Assembly (NCBI GenBank): GCA_022704885.1
Contig: JAKJFO010000034.1
Span: 1 to 27,939 of the forward strand
Origin: Candidatus Rifleibacteriota bacterium
Lineage (GTDB): Bacteria > Riflebacteria > Ozemobacteria > Ozemobacterales > Ozemobacteraceae
Length of the DNA stretch: 27,939 nucleotides
Direction: 5' to 3'
Part shown: piece after piece, positions 8,908 to 16,882 of the stretch
Layout of the letters: each line of letters starts with the position of its first letter
How positions within the stretch are numbered: the first letter of the stretch is position 1
Translations under genes and position numbers: made by a program
The notes under the pieces: generated by a model
What the model saw: only the letters and a program-made list of their open reading frames with translations
Database searches by the model: none
What the model was told of the DNA's origin: nothing

Positions 8908-10194
8908 TTACTTATCGGCGGCGAGCTGTTTGAAGACGTGGGTGGCGGCGACTATGGTGTGGTGAATGTCGGTGTCGCTGTGGGCGGCTGAGAGGAAGGC
9001 GGCTTCGAACTGCGAGGGCGCGAGATAGATGCCTTCGGCAAGCATACCGCGGAACCAGCTGGCGAACAGCGCGGTGTTCGAGATCTTTGCCGACTGGTAG
9101 TCGACTACCGGCCGGTCAGTAAAAAACATGGTGAACATCGAGCCGAAACGGTTAGAGACGACCTTGAAACCAGCGGTTTCGGCGGCGGCGGCGAGGCCGG
9201 CTTCGAGTTTGCCGGCGCGGGCCAGCAGATGTTCGTAAAAATGCGGCTGCGACTTGATCTTTTTGAGCGTCGCGATGCCGGCAGCTACGGCAACCGGATT
9301 GCCGGCGAGGGTTCCGGCCTGGTAGACCGGGCCATCGGGGGCGATGTGCGCCATGATTTCGGCGCGACCACCATAGATGGCGAGCGGCATACCGCCGCCG
9401 ACGATCTTGCCGAGACAGGTCAGGTCGGGGTAAACTTCGCTGAGATTGCTGACGCCGCCAAAACAGCTTCTGAAGCCGGTCATGACTTCGTCAAAAATCA
9501 GCAGCGCGCCGTGTTCGCTGCACAGCTTACGCAAAGCAGCGAGATATCCGTCAGCCGGGTTGACGACCCCGATATTACCGCAGACCGGCTCGACAATAAC
9601 ACCGGCAATCTGACCGGCATGCTTTTCGAAACTGGCCTGCAGCGCGGCGATATCATTGAACGGCAGCACCAGAGTACAGACGGCGATACTTTCGGGAATA
9701 CCCGGGCAGCCGGGAATGGCAAGCGTGGCAACGCCAGAACCGGCTGAAACCAGCAGAGAATCGGCATGGCCATGATAGGCGCCGTCAAATTTTACGATGA
9801 GTGGCCGGCCGGTAAAACCGCGGGCCAGTCTTACAGCTGACATGGTGGCTTCGGTGCCAGAGCTGACGAAGCGCATTTTTTCAATAACCGGAAAAGCCTC
9901 GCGCACCAGATGCGCCAGCTCGGTCTCGGCCTCGGTAGGCGCACCAAAACTCAACCCGGAAGCGGCAGCGCGGGTAACGGCAGCAACGACATCAGGGTCG
10001 GCGTGACCGAGAATCATCGGCCCCCATGACCCAACGTAATCAAGATATTCACGCCCCTCGACATCAACGATTCTGCTGCCGGAAGCTTTTTTGATAAACA
10101 ACGGACTGCCGCCGACGGATTTGAAAGCGCGCACCGGGCTGTTCACGCCACCAGGAAAAACCTTTTCAGCTGCCTTCAGGGCATCAGCGTTCAT
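8908..10194 (-). CDS. hemL: Glutamate-1-semialdehyde 2,1-aminomutase
   Basis: HemL converts glutamate-1-semialdehyde to 5-aminolevulinate using PLP, the second step of the C5 tetrapyrrole route. Family motifs are present: FPGGVNSPVRAF at the N-terminus, SSGTEATMSA, GAYHGHAD, DEVMTGFR (Asp235 faces the PLP ring nitrogen) and LGKIVGGGMP with the Schiff-base Lys263. The length of 428 aa is normal. The ATG overlaps the stop of the upstream siroheme decarboxylase gene as ATGA, with GAGGA nine bases upstream, so translation is coupled. It is the last gene of the hemB-ahbD-ahbA-ahbB-hemL operon. HemA, which makes its substrate, is not in the window. Cytoplasmic. Confidence 0.97.
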   Translation of the reverse strand: MNADALKAAEKVFPGGVNSPVRAFKSVGGSPLFIKKASGSRIVDVEGREYLDYVGSWGPMILGHADPDVVAAVTRAAASGLSFGAPTEAETELAHLVREAFPVIEKMRFVSSGTEATMSAVRLARGFTGRPLIVKFDGAYHGHADSLLVSAGSGVATLAIPGCPGIPESIAVCTLVLPFNDIAALQASFEKHAGQIAGVIVEPVCGNIGVVNPADGYLAALRKLCSEHGALLIFDEVMTGFRSCFGGVSNLSEVYPDLTCLGKIVGGGMPLAIYGGRAEIMAHIAPDGPVYQAGTLAGNPVAVAAGIATLKKIKSQPHFYEHLLARAGKLEAGLAAAAETAGFKVVSNRFGSMFTMFFTDRPVVDYQSAKISNTALFASWFRGMLAEGIYLAPSQFEAAFLSAAHSDTDIHHTIVAATHVFKQLAADK

Positions 10195-10667
10195 TTTGCG
10201 TCTTCCTCGAAATAGCGCATCGATGTTTTCTTGAGCTCTTTAACTGTTCGCAGTACCTTATATTGACCGAGCGAAAACCGCTGGAAAATATCGGCGATGA
10301 TCTGCTCGAGTTCTTCTTCGCTGCGCGCATGAATCATGGTAAACAGATTATACGGCCAGTTCGGCGGGCATTCGCGCTCGTAGCAGTGCGAAACTTCGCG
10401 CATTTCGGCCAGCGCGGCACCGACTTCATCAACGCGATCTTCGGCGACCTGCCAGACGACCAGCGCATTGGCAGTATGACCGAGATGACCGGGCCGCACC
10501 GCAGCTCCGATTCGACGAATCAGACCTTCATCGCGACTGCGCGCGATAATTTTGAGCACTTCTTCCTCGCTGCAACCAACCTGGTTGGCTATGCGCTTGA
10601 ACGGGCGGGTTTCGAGTTTAAAGCCATCCTGCAGTTCGCACAGGATCTGTCGGGTTTTGCTATCCAT
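10191..10667 (-). CDS. ahbB: Siroheme decarboxylase subunit, AhbB type (Lrp/AsnC-like)
   Basis: The 158-aa product has the Lrp/AsnC layout of siroheme decarboxylases: an N-terminal winged helix (residues about 1-60) and an alpha-beta ligand domain. The motif SHCYERECPPNWPYNLFTMIH (split here across residues near 92-112) matches the AhbB branch as I recall it. These proteins are enzymes, not transcription factors: with AhbA they remove the C12 and C18 acetate carboxyls of siroheme to give didecarboxysiroheme. AGGAG lies six bases before the ATG and overlaps the ahbA stop. The gene overlaps hemL by four bases. The A/B assignment rests on motif memory and could be swapped; siroheme decarboxylase identity is firm given the neighbours. 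Confidence 0.86.
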   Translation of the reverse strand: MDSKTRQILCELQDGFKLETRPFKRIANQVGCSEEEVLKIIARSRDEGLIRRIGAAVRPGHLGHTANALVVWQVAEDRVDEVGAALAEMREVSHCYERECPPNWPYNLFTMIHARSEEELEQIIADIFQRFSLGQYKVLRTVKELKKTSMRYFEEDAK

Positions 10668-10676
10668 CAGCAGCTC

Positions 10677-11120
10677 CTAGTCGAGGTCTACTTTTACTTT
10701 AAAAAACTTCTTGGACGGAAACACCATGATCTCGTCGATGCCGGTTTCTTTCTTGATCGACGCAAAGATTTCATCACGCCGCTCGAGTGATGACGCGATG
10801 ACGGTAAACCACAGATTAGGCCTGCCGTCGCGCAGATAATTGTGGGTAATTTCAGAAAACTGATCGAGGACTGCTGCAGCCTTGTCGACCTGTTCGGGCG
10901 CCACATGCATCGCGGCAAGACAGCCCTTGTAACCAAGCTTGCGACTGTCGAAAAATGGCCCAAGATAACGAATCGCACCGCTTTCGATCATGCGCGCGAT
11001 TCGCGAAATCACCGAAACCTCGTCGAGCCACAGCTTATCACCGATTACGCGGTAAGGCTCAGAGTCGAGCGGGAAACTGCCCTGAAGCATCTGCAGTATT
11101 TCGCGATCTTTTTCGTCCAT
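10677..11120 (-). CDS. ahbA: Siroheme decarboxylase subunit, AhbA type (Lrp/AsnC-like)
   Basis: A 147-aa Lrp/AsnC-like protein: winged-helix half, then an alpha-beta domain with ITHNYLRDGRPNLWFTVIA, the hallmark of the AhbA/NirD-L family in which the His and neighbouring residues sit near siroheme. It ends FFKVKVDLD. It pairs with the next gene, only nine bases downstream, as the second subunit of siroheme decarboxylase in alternative heme biosynthesis. The ATG is preceded by AAGGA at nine bases. A 76-base gap separates it from ahbD, the only real gap in the operon. It is not expected to regulate transcription even though it carries a helix-turn-helix fold. Confidence 0.86.
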   Translation of the reverse strand: MDEKDREILQMLQGSFPLDSEPYRVIGDKLWLDEVSVISRIARMIESGAIRYLGPFFDSRKLGYKGCLAAMHVAPEQVDKAAAVLDQFSEITHNYLRDGRPNLWFTVIASSLERRDEIFASIKKETGIDEIMVFPSKKFFKVKVDLD

Positions 11121-11196
11121 TCAGGTGTATCCTTTGCTTGATCTGTATTTGACCAGTAATATCTTCAGGTCGAAAGTGTACCAATGATACCGCGGT

Positions 11197-12249
11197 TTAA
11201 CTTTCTTGACCAGCAGAATAGTTGCAATTTGGGTCAGACGCGAGAAAACTCCCCGTAACAGCGTATGCGCGGGCTCGACACCCTCCGCATACCCGATTGA
11301 ACCGACAACGCCCGCAGATCCCGCTGAATTTTTCAGGTGTCCGCATGTCACGCAGCTCGGCACTTTCGCGATAAATCCTGCTCAAAGGCATTTTTCGAAT
11401 ATTGCCGACGACCAGATCGAAATAGCCGCAGGGCTTAACGTCACCGCGCCAGCTGACAAACACAAAACCGTTGCCGGCCATACAGCTGCGACCGCGACTG
11501 CCTGGGTCTTTACCCATAGTTGCCCGGATCTGCGCATACTGGGGAGCGCAGGTCACCTTGACCGGAATCGGCCAGCCGTCAGATTCTGCCGCGACATAAC
11601 GCAGCGCCGCGTCAATCTGCGACTGTTCCATCTCGATTTCAGCTCCGGCGCCGGAAGCCCGCCCCATCGGCACGATGAAGAACAGATGCCAGCTCGCAGC
11701 ACCAAGCGAAACGACCCAGTCCTTTATCGCTGCCAGCCGCTGATGGTTACCAGGCAACACCGTTGTATTGATCTGAAAAGACAATCCATGTTTTTTTATA
11801 CGTTCGAAAGCTTGCAAAGCTTCGTGATAAGCACCTTCGACCCTGACAAAATGGTCGTGATCGCTTTCCTGTTCTGAATGCATGCTGAAGCTGAAATGTC
11901 TGATGCCGGCAGCGGCAAGGCTGGTCAGGCGCTCGTCGGTCAGCAGACGGCCGTCATTGCATGAAACCACAGGGCGATGCCCGAGTTTAACCGCATGTTC
12001 TGCGATCTGCTCAAGATCTTCGCGCAGCAGCGGCTCGCCGCCACTGAGAATGATAATCGACTTACCAAGCTCTGCCGCCGATTCAAGCATCTGCATCGCT
12101 TCGGCCGTAGTAAGTTCATCGGGGTCGCGCATGTCTACCGCCGAGGCACGGCAGTGTGGACAGGCCAGCGTGCAGGCACGTGTGGTTTCCCAGGCAAGAA
12201 CACGCAGAAGCTGTGATTCATGGTTGGCCGAAGCATGCGGATGCGGCAT
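11197..12249 (-). CDS. ahbD: Radical SAM heme synthase AhbD
   Basis: AhbD oxidatively decarboxylates Fe-coproporphyrin III to heme b at the end of the siroheme route. The radical SAM motif is CTLACPHC (Cys26, 30, 33), preceded by LAWETTRAC as in AhbD. GGEP follows near residue 70. The SPASM-type C-terminus has further Cys clusters: RSCMAGN, KPCGYF, CGRCRFNRVCGGCRARAY and PNCNY. The start is the ATG at 12249, which shares its A with the hemB stop (TGATG) and has AGGAGGT nine bases upstream, inside the last hemB codons; a longer frame exists upstream but lacks a ribosome site. AhbC, a paralogue, is the main alternative, but the CRARAY ending favours AhbD. Confidence 0.87.
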   Translation of the reverse strand: MPHPHASANHESQLLRVLAWETTRACTLACPHCRASAVDMRDPDELTTAEAMQMLESAAELGKSIIILSGGEPLLREDLEQIAEHAVKLGHRPVVSCNDGRLLTDERLTSLAAAGIRHFSFSMHSEQESDHDHFVRVEGAYHEALQAFERIKKHGLSFQINTTVLPGNHQRLAAIKDWVVSLGAASWHLFFIVPMGRASGAGAEIEMEQSQIDAALRYVAAESDGWPIPVKVTCAPQYAQIRATMGKDPGSRGRSCMAGNGFVFVSWRGDVKPCGYFDLVVGNIRKMPLSRIYRESAELRDMRTPEKFSGICGRCRFNRVCGGCRARAYAVTGSFLASDPNCNYSAGQES

Positions 12250-13235
12250 CAGCTTTTTACCTCCTGCAGCCATCTCGCCACCTGCGGTGCAAAATAAGTC
12301 AGAATCAGGTCAGCGCCGGCGCGCCGCATGGCATAAAGGCTTTCGAGGGCAACCGCGCGTTCGTTAACCCAGCCCCTTTCAGCTCCGGCCTTGATCATCG
12401 AATATTCGCCGGAAACCTGATAAACCGCAATCGGGCACGCGAAGCTGTCGCGCGCCAGTCTGACCATGTCGAGATAAGCCAGACCAGGCTTTACCATCAG
12501 AATGTCAGCACCCTCTTCGAGATCGAGTTTGAACTCGAGCATGGCATCGCGCGAATAACGGAAATCCATCTGGTAGCCGCTGCGATCGCCCTTGCCCGGC
12601 GCCGACCCGGCCGCCTCACGAAAAGGCCCGTAAAACGCCGAGGCGTATTTGGCTGAATACGCCATGATCGGCAGATCAGCTAAACCATTGCTGTCGAGCA
12701 GGGTTCTTATCGCACCGATGCGGCCATCCATCATGTCAGAAGGCGCCACCATATCGGCGCCGGCCTGTGCGTGCGTTAGCGCCATGCGGGCGATGAGGTC
12801 TATCGAGCTGTCGTTGTCGACGCGGCCATCTTCGCTGATCAGGCCGCAATGCCCGTGATCGGTATAGGCGCAGAGGCAGACATCGGTGATCAGGTAAGCC
12901 TGCGGGCAATGCTGGCGAATATGTCGGATTGCGCGACAGACAACGCTTTCTGCATCGTAGGCCTGACTGCCGTGCGCATCTTTTTCTGATGGCACGCCGA
13001 ACAGAATGAAGGCGACAACACCGGCGCGCATGGCGTCAGTAACCGGTTCGTGAATACGGTCTACCGGCCAGTGCTTCTGGCCAGGCATCGCAGAAATTTC
13101 GCGGGGTTCGTTCAGCCCATCGACGACGAAAAGCGGGTAAATAAGGTTTTCAGGCGATAGGGGCACATCTCTGATCATGCCGCGCAGGCGACTGTCAACC
13201 CGCAACCGCCGCGGCCGCTGCACAGGAAAACTCAT
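12249..13235 (-). CDS. hemB: Porphobilinogen synthase (zinc type)
   Basis: HemB condenses two 5-aminolevulinates to porphobilinogen. The catalytic lysines are in YSAKYAS (Lys196) and MVKPG (Lys249). The Cys-rich metal site DVCLCAYTDHGHCG (Cys120, 122, 130) marks the zinc-dependent class. The length of 328 aa is normal. I place the start at the ATG at 13235 because GGAG lies six bases upstream; a TTG four codons earlier is also in frame. It is the first gene of the tetrapyrrole operon, with a candidate promoter directly upstream, and its stop overlaps the ahbD start. Cytoplasmic. Confidence 0.97.
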   Translation of the reverse strand: MSFPVQRPRRLRVDSRLRGMIRDVPLSPENLIYPLFVVDGLNEPREISAMPGQKHWPVDRIHEPVTDAMRAGVVAFILFGVPSEKDAHGSQAYDAESVVCRAIRHIRQHCPQAYLITDVCLCAYTDHGHCGLISEDGRVDNDSSIDLIARMALTHAQAGADMVAPSDMMDGRIGAIRTLLDSNGLADLPIMAYSAKYASAFYGPFREAAGSAPGKGDRSGYQMDFRYSRDAMLEFKLDLEEGADILMVKPGLAYLDMVRLARDSFACPIAVYQVSGEYSMIKAGAERGWVNERAVALESLYAMRRAGADLILTYFAPQVARWLQEVKS

Positions 13236-13263
13236 GTTCTGCTCCAAAGTTTAATTTTAGAGC

Positions 13264-13292
13264 AGTCTACACAGATTCTCCAGCACTTTCAA
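13264..13292 (-). promoter_or_regulatory. Candidate sigma-70-type promoter of the hemB operon
   Basis: Reading the minus strand: TTGAAA (13292-13287), 17-base spacer, TAGACT (13269-13264). Matches are five of six and four of six to consensus. It lies between the stop of the preceding exported-protein gene and hemB, giving a leader of about 20-25 bases. Confidence 0.5.
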
Positions 13293-13301
13293 GCCTGAGT
13301 A

Positions 13302-15161
13302 TCACTCATCAAAACTGAGGGTTTCGCTGTCGAAGCGCATCATTGGAATGAGATCGTCGCCGGAAGACTCGTTAGAGGCAGAATCGAATCTGAGCAGCTC
13401 GATTTCGGGCTCGCCGGTTGAGTTGAGGTTGTCGTAGCTGACCTGCAGATCGCCTTCGGCAAAGCCGTTGTTGTCATCTTCTGCGCTGTCATCATCGTTT
13501 TCATCTTCAAATCCGACCGAATCGTCGTTGCGGGCCTGCAAACTGCTCTGGGAAATATTTTCGCCGCTGCCAAAAAAGAAATCGGTGCCAAGCTCGTTAC
13601 TGAGAATATTAACTTCAGACTGCAACAGATCTGAGCTGTCGCCAAAACTCATACTCTCATCGTATAGAACCTGCTCGGTTACGCCGGGAGGTGGCGCTGA
13701 CCGGCGACTGCTGATCTGCATCGGCAGAACATCGCTGTCTGATTGTGGTTTAAGCGGTATAAATTCGCTCTGGTCGAGATTTTTTGCTGCAATGACCGGT
13801 GCTTCGGCCTGATTGCCATGAGAAGCCGGCTCACCGCTGTTTCTGCCGCCAAGCAGAAAGAGAGGAAGTTTTTCGTCAGCTGCCGAGCGGGCCCGGCGCG
13901 ATGCCATTTCTTCTCCGCTTTCGACCTTAACTGCCGGCGGCATGTTGCCGATGCCGGGGCGCGAGGCCTTTGCCATATCAGTACGCATTGCCGTCAAATC
14001 TTCTTTAGCCCGCAAAAACAGACCGCTGACCTGATTTCGCGCATAATTCGAAATCTGTGCCAGCGCTTTTTCCTGATTGTCAGGGCTGTGGTATTTAAGG
14101 CTTTCGGCAGCTTTTGCAATGAACCCGGTGATCATGTGAGTGAACTGCTGCGAAGCGTTGCGCACCTGTGAATCGCCGATCTGCACAGTGTTGTCGGTGC
14201 CTCTGACAAAATTATTGAGGGTATTGAGCTGCACGTAGATTTTTTCGCGTGAAGGGGTCGGCAGATTGATCAGCGGAAACTGCTTGACCGCGAAGTGATC
14301 TGAAAAGCGCAAGGTTTCACGAACAATCTTCTTAACATTGTCAAGACCCGAACTGACCTGCTCGTTGCTGCTCTGAACGTTGAGCAGCAGACCCTTGAAC
14401 GCTTCGCTGTTCGACTGCGACACTCGCATGAGCTGTTTTGACATCTGCACCATCATATCGAGTGCCGGCAACGAAAGCGACGGAATGAGTTCGAGAGTTT
14501 CATAAGAGGTGCGCGCCAGCTGTGCCGTTCTTTCTGCTGCAACCAGATACTTTTTCAGATACAGCATCTGACTGATATTGGCGGCCAGCACTTCATCGAC
14601 CGCGCGATCGAGGTTGTCGAGGGTTTCCTGGCCGGGAGCGGTCACAATGCGGTTAACGGCTATGAGACCCTGTCTGACTTTAACATTGACATCTCTGACT
14701 TCGCTGACAGCCATTGCGGTATTGCGAATGTTCTCGCGAAAAATCTGTGTTGCAATTACAAACAGTTTCTGCAGAATGTCACGCGCGGCTGCATCATTGT
14801 AGCGGCTGCTGATGGCGCGGCAGGCTTTTTCCAGCCGCTCACGCGACTGCATCCAGTGTGTCGAAGCGAAGTTGAAGGTATCGAGATTGCCGCCGGTGAG
14901 CGTTTGTTCTTCCACAGACTCGACCTGCACGGCGACGGATTCTGCCGGCGCCGCGGTCTGTCTGACAGGCGCAGCATTTCTGGCATTGCGCGAAGAATTA
15001 CTCTGCACCAGCCAGTCAAGAGCACCGGCCTCGACTGGAACTCCTGCCATTACAGAGAATGCAGCACAGAGAAGGAATCTGCCGACCCGACGACGCGTGC
15101 GCTCAGACAGCGGCTGATCAGATTTCCCGCCTGTCGTCCCAATAGTCAATAAAGCGGACAT
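13302..15161 (-). CDS. Exported helical protein with acidic C-terminal tail, unknown function
   Basis: I do not recognise this 619-aa protein. The start is the ATG at 15161, four bases after AGGAGG; the frame is open slightly further upstream without a better site. After a basic stretch there is a hydrophobic core (RFLLCAAFSVMAGVPVEA) with likely cleavage near residue 45. Residues about 85-420 are almost wholly helical and could form coiled coils or a bundle. The last 200 residues are acidic and probably disordered, with DENDDDSAEDDNNG and two copies of (L/M)RFDS near the end (LLRFDS, MMRFDS). The gene precedes the hem operon by about 67 bases, but a candidate promoter between them argues for separate control. 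The low-complexity acidic tail suggests ion or partner binding outside the membrane. Confidence 0.8.
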   Translation of the reverse strand: MSALLTIGTTGGKSDQPLSERTRRRVGRFLLCAAFSVMAGVPVEAGALDWLVQSNSSRNARNAAPVRQTAAPAESVAVQVESVEEQTLTGGNLDTFNFASTHWMQSRERLEKACRAISSRYNDAAARDILQKLFVIATQIFRENIRNTAMAVSEVRDVNVKVRQGLIAVNRIVTAPGQETLDNLDRAVDEVLAANISQMLYLKKYLVAAERTAQLARTSYETLELIPSLSLPALDMMVQMSKQLMRVSQSNSEAFKGLLLNVQSSNEQVSSGLDNVKKIVRETLRFSDHFAVKQFPLINLPTPSREKIYVQLNTLNNFVRGTDNTVQIGDSQVRNASQQFTHMITGFIAKAAESLKYHSPDNQEKALAQISNYARNQVSGLFLRAKEDLTAMRTDMAKASRPGIGNMPPAVKVESGEEMASRRARSAADEKLPLFLLGGRNSGEPASHGNQAEAPVIAAKNLDQSEFIPLKPQSDSDVLPMQISSRRSAPPPGVTEQVLYDESMSFGDSSDLLQSEVNILSNELGTDFFFGSGENISQSSLQARNDDSVGFEDENDDDSAEDDNNGFAEGDLQVSYDNLNSTGEPEIELLRFDSASNESSGDDLIPMMRFDSETLSFDE

Positions 15162-15231
15162 AATGCCTCCTGCTACGAACACCTTTTTTTAGATCTATCG
15201 GCAGAGCAGGCATTTTTTTGCAGTCGTGCGG

Positions 15232-15260
15232 GTGACTTTTTTGTCGGATCGGGTTATATA
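15232..15260 (+). promoter_or_regulatory. Weak candidate promoter for the small membrane protein
   Basis: GTGACT (15232-15237), 17-base spacer and TATATA (15255-15260), four of six matches each. It would give a leader of about 40 bases before the ATG at 15306. Confidence 0.3.
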
Positions 15261-15305
15261 AAGATTCATTGAGATCGGCGAAACCTGAACCAGTTTGGAG
15301 GTAAT

Positions 15306-15842
15306 ATGAAAAATCCGGTAGTCCTGGCGGCGCTTTTCATGAGCGGCTTTGCCCTCTTGCTGGCTGGCGCGGCGATGATGCTGATTTATACCAGTACCGT
15401 CGAAGAGGTTCAGATAATTTACAAGCAGCAGAATCACATAAACGAGTTGATCGACAAAGCCAGACTGCAGCAGGCCAGGGAACCTGACGATGACAGCATC
15501 AAAAAGAATCTGGAGAAGCTGCACATGGAACGGGTTCTGCTGCCACAGACCTGGTTTTTAGAGATGGAAATGGCTGAGAATGGCCCGATCAGCTTTATGA
15601 TTAATGTTTTGGGGTCGGCTGAGGCGAGAAAGGAAAAACTGCGCCGCCTGGTGCTCGAGCGGGCCGCCAAAACAGATCTCGATGGCTGCCCGGAAGAATT
15701 CAAGCGGCTGTTCAGAATTTATGCGAGCCCGACCGGTTATGGCAGCGAAAGCCTGCAGAATCTGCGTGACTTTGCAGAAAAATACAGCGGCATCGACGAC
15801 TTTAGTCTACCAGATGCAGCGCCGGCCGAAGAATCAGAATAG
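15306..15842 (+). CDS. Small membrane-anchored protein, unknown function
   Basis: A 178-aa protein with GGAGG four bases before the ATG. Residues about 5-28 form one membrane helix (LAALFMSGFALLLAGAAMML). The rest is charged and mostly helical (KNLEKLHMERVLLPQTWF, then LRRLVLERAAK) and ends in an acidic EESE tail; it would lie outside the cytoplasm if the helix is an uncleaved anchor. No domain is recognised. It is divergent from the 13302-15161 gene and is followed by the tRNA unit on the other strand. A 7-bp hairpin (TAACTCT/AGAGTTA, 15855-15874) follows the stop but has no T-tract. Confidence 0.8.
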   Translation: MKNPVVLAALFMSGFALLLAGAAMMLIYTSTVEEVQIIYKQQNHINELIDKARLQQAREPDDDSIKKNLEKLHMERVLLPQTWFLEMEMAENGPISFMINVLGSAEARKEKLRRLVLERAAKTDLDGCPEEFKRLFRIYASPTGYGSESLQNLRDFAEKYSGIDDFSLPDAAPAEESE

Positions 15843-15888
15843 AACGCCTGAGCTTAACTCTCGCACAAGAGTTATCGCGTATAAACAC

Positions 15889-15915
15889 GAAAGCCACCAG
15901 GTTATGGTGGCTTTC
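15889..15915 (-). terminator. Rho-independent terminator of the tRNA unit
   Basis: A perfect 11-bp stem (15889-15899 with 15905-15915; GAAAGCCACCA/TGGTGGCTTTC) and five-base loop lie three bases beyond the 3' end of tRNA-Asp. On the minus strand it is followed by GTGTTTAT. Confidence 0.8.
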
Positions 15916-15917
15916 AA

Positions 15918-15992
<75 letters not shown>

Positions 15993-16002
15993 TTGCTTTC
16001 GG

Positions 16003-16075
16003 TGGGCGCTGACGGGCTCGAACCGCCGACCACCTGGGTGTAAACCAGGAGCTCTTCCAACTGAGCTAAGCGCCC
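16003..16075 (-). tRNA. tRNA-Val (anticodon TAC)
   Basis: Cloverleaf on the minus strand: acceptor GGGCGCT/AGCGCCC, D-arm TAGCTCAGTTGGAAGAGC, anticodon stem CCTGG/CCAGG around loop TTTACAC (anticodon at 16042-16040), and T-arm GGCGGTTCGAGCCCGTC. The discriminator is A, followed by CCG, so CCA is not fully encoded. It lies 10 bases before tRNA-Asp in the same transcript. Confidence 0.96.
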
Positions 16076-16095
16076 TTGTCACGATGACGTCGTTC

Positions 16096-16124
16096 ATTGT
16101 AGCATTAACTTTCGGGCCTGTCAA
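16096..16124 (-). promoter_or_regulatory. Strong candidate promoter of the tRNA-Val/tRNA-Asp unit
   Basis: Minus strand: TTGACA (16124-16119), 17-base spacer ending TGC, then TACAAT (16101-16096). The -35 is perfect and the -10 matches five of six, 20 bases before the tRNA-Val 5' end. Confidence 0.85.
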
Positions 16125-16143
16125 CAAAAAATGTACGGTTTTG

Positions 16144-16494
16144 TCAGAAAGTTACGACTTTCTGTACCTGGTTGATAGCCTCGAGCAGGTCGAAATGGTT
16201 TGCCAGCTTGCCGGCGCGCATTTCCCCCTTGAGATTGAACTTTTCGAGAGCGTGCCCGGCCACGAGAACGCGCACGCCAAGACGTTCAATTTTGTTTATG
16301 GTTGGCAGCAGAGGACTGCCTTCGACACAGGCCTTAACCGCGCCGTTCCAGAACACGAGAGTTCGCGGCACCAGTTCGCTTTCAGAGAGAGTTACCAGGG
16401 TATCCCGGAACGAGGCCTTGCCAAGATCGTCGTTCTCACCAATGTACAGGCGGGTAAACATCATCAGATAGTTTGACAACTTGGCAGAAGGCAC
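16144..16494 (-). CDS. DsrE/YedF-C-like protein lacking the usual cysteines
   Basis: The sequence follows the C-terminal DsrE-like domain of YedF-type proteins: a first strand and YIGENDDLGKASFRDTLVTL, then VPRTLVFWNGAVKACVEGSPLLPTI, LGVRVLVAGHALEKFNL and GKLANHFDLLEAI. YedF proteins usually have a Cys pair (CGTC-like) where this one has AGHA, so a persulfide-carrying role is doubtful. Its N-terminal TusA-like domain is absent. The GTG at 16494 is the first ordinary start, but it has no ribosome site. The frame stays open upstream to 16571 and reads as plausible protein; a CTG at 16560 lies nine bases after AAGGA and close behind a good promoter, so a 138-aa product is possible. Cytoplasmic; function unknown. 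Confidence 0.78.
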   Translation of the reverse strand: MPSAKLSNYLMMFTRLYIGENDDLGKASFRDTLVTLSESELVPRTLVFWNGAVKACVEGSPLLPTINKIERLGVRVLVAGHALEKFNLKGEMRAGKLANHFDLLEAINQVQKVVTF

Positions 16495-16591
16495 CCAGAC
16501 GCGTTTTTCGAAATAGACGCCTTCGAAGTAGCTGGGGTCGAATTCGGTTCGCTGACTCAGAGGGCTGCTTCCTTAATGTGTAATTTTGCAT

Positions 16592-16620
16592 ATTATAACT
16601 TATTTGACCGACTTTGACCA
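16592..16620 (-). promoter_or_regulatory. Candidate promoter of the DsrE-like gene
   Basis: Minus strand: TGGTCA (16620-16615), 17-base spacer, perfect TATAAT (16597-16592). A GGTCAAA direct repeat overlaps the -35 and spacer. The start point would fall near 16585, about 25 bases before the CTG candidate start at 16560. Confidence 0.65.
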
Positions 16621-16853
16621 GCCATCATGGCAAGCCGCAGCAATTCTCGGTCAAAATCAACCATCATTCTGTGCGAGCCCGCTCGTCGCCCTGTGTATCT
16701 TCAGCGAAGCAGGGACCAGGCGAAGCAGCTGAATACATCTTTTTACGCTTTTGCCGGATCCTGCGACCGCGCTTCGCTCCGAGCAGAATGGAGAACAAAG
16801 AGAACTTTTTTGTACTGGACATATTGTGTGAAAATAATTAAATATGGGAATGC
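16621..16853. other. Gene-free stretch carrying REP-like element B
   Basis: Between the divergent promoters of the DsrE-like gene and the secreted-protein gene I see no credible gene. Short open frames here lack ribosome sites and cross the repeat. The main content is the palindromic element at 16665-16790. Confidence 0.6.
16665..16790. repeat. REP-like palindromic element, copy B
   Basis: It begins CATTCTGTGCGAGCCCGCTCG and ends CGCTCCGAGCAGAATG, giving terminal inverted words CATTCTG/CAGAATG, with CCCTG and GCGAAGCAGGG modules and GGATCCTGCGA inside. It shares its ends and inner words with the element at 8554-8610 and the adjacent spacer. Confidence 0.6.
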
Positions 16854-16882
16854 TTGACACAGTATAGCCTCTATGCTAATGT
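16854..16882 (+). promoter_or_regulatory. Strong candidate promoter of the secreted protein gene
   Basis: Perfect TTGACA (16854-16859), 17-base spacer ending in TGC (extended -10), then TAATGT (16877-16882). The start point would be near 16889, giving a leader of about 100 bases. Confidence 0.7.

Noticed and set aside
10191..11120. Pair of Lrp/AsnC transcription regulators
   Set aside because: The HNYLR and HCYER motifs and the hemB-ahbD-hemL neighbours identify siroheme decarboxylase subunits.
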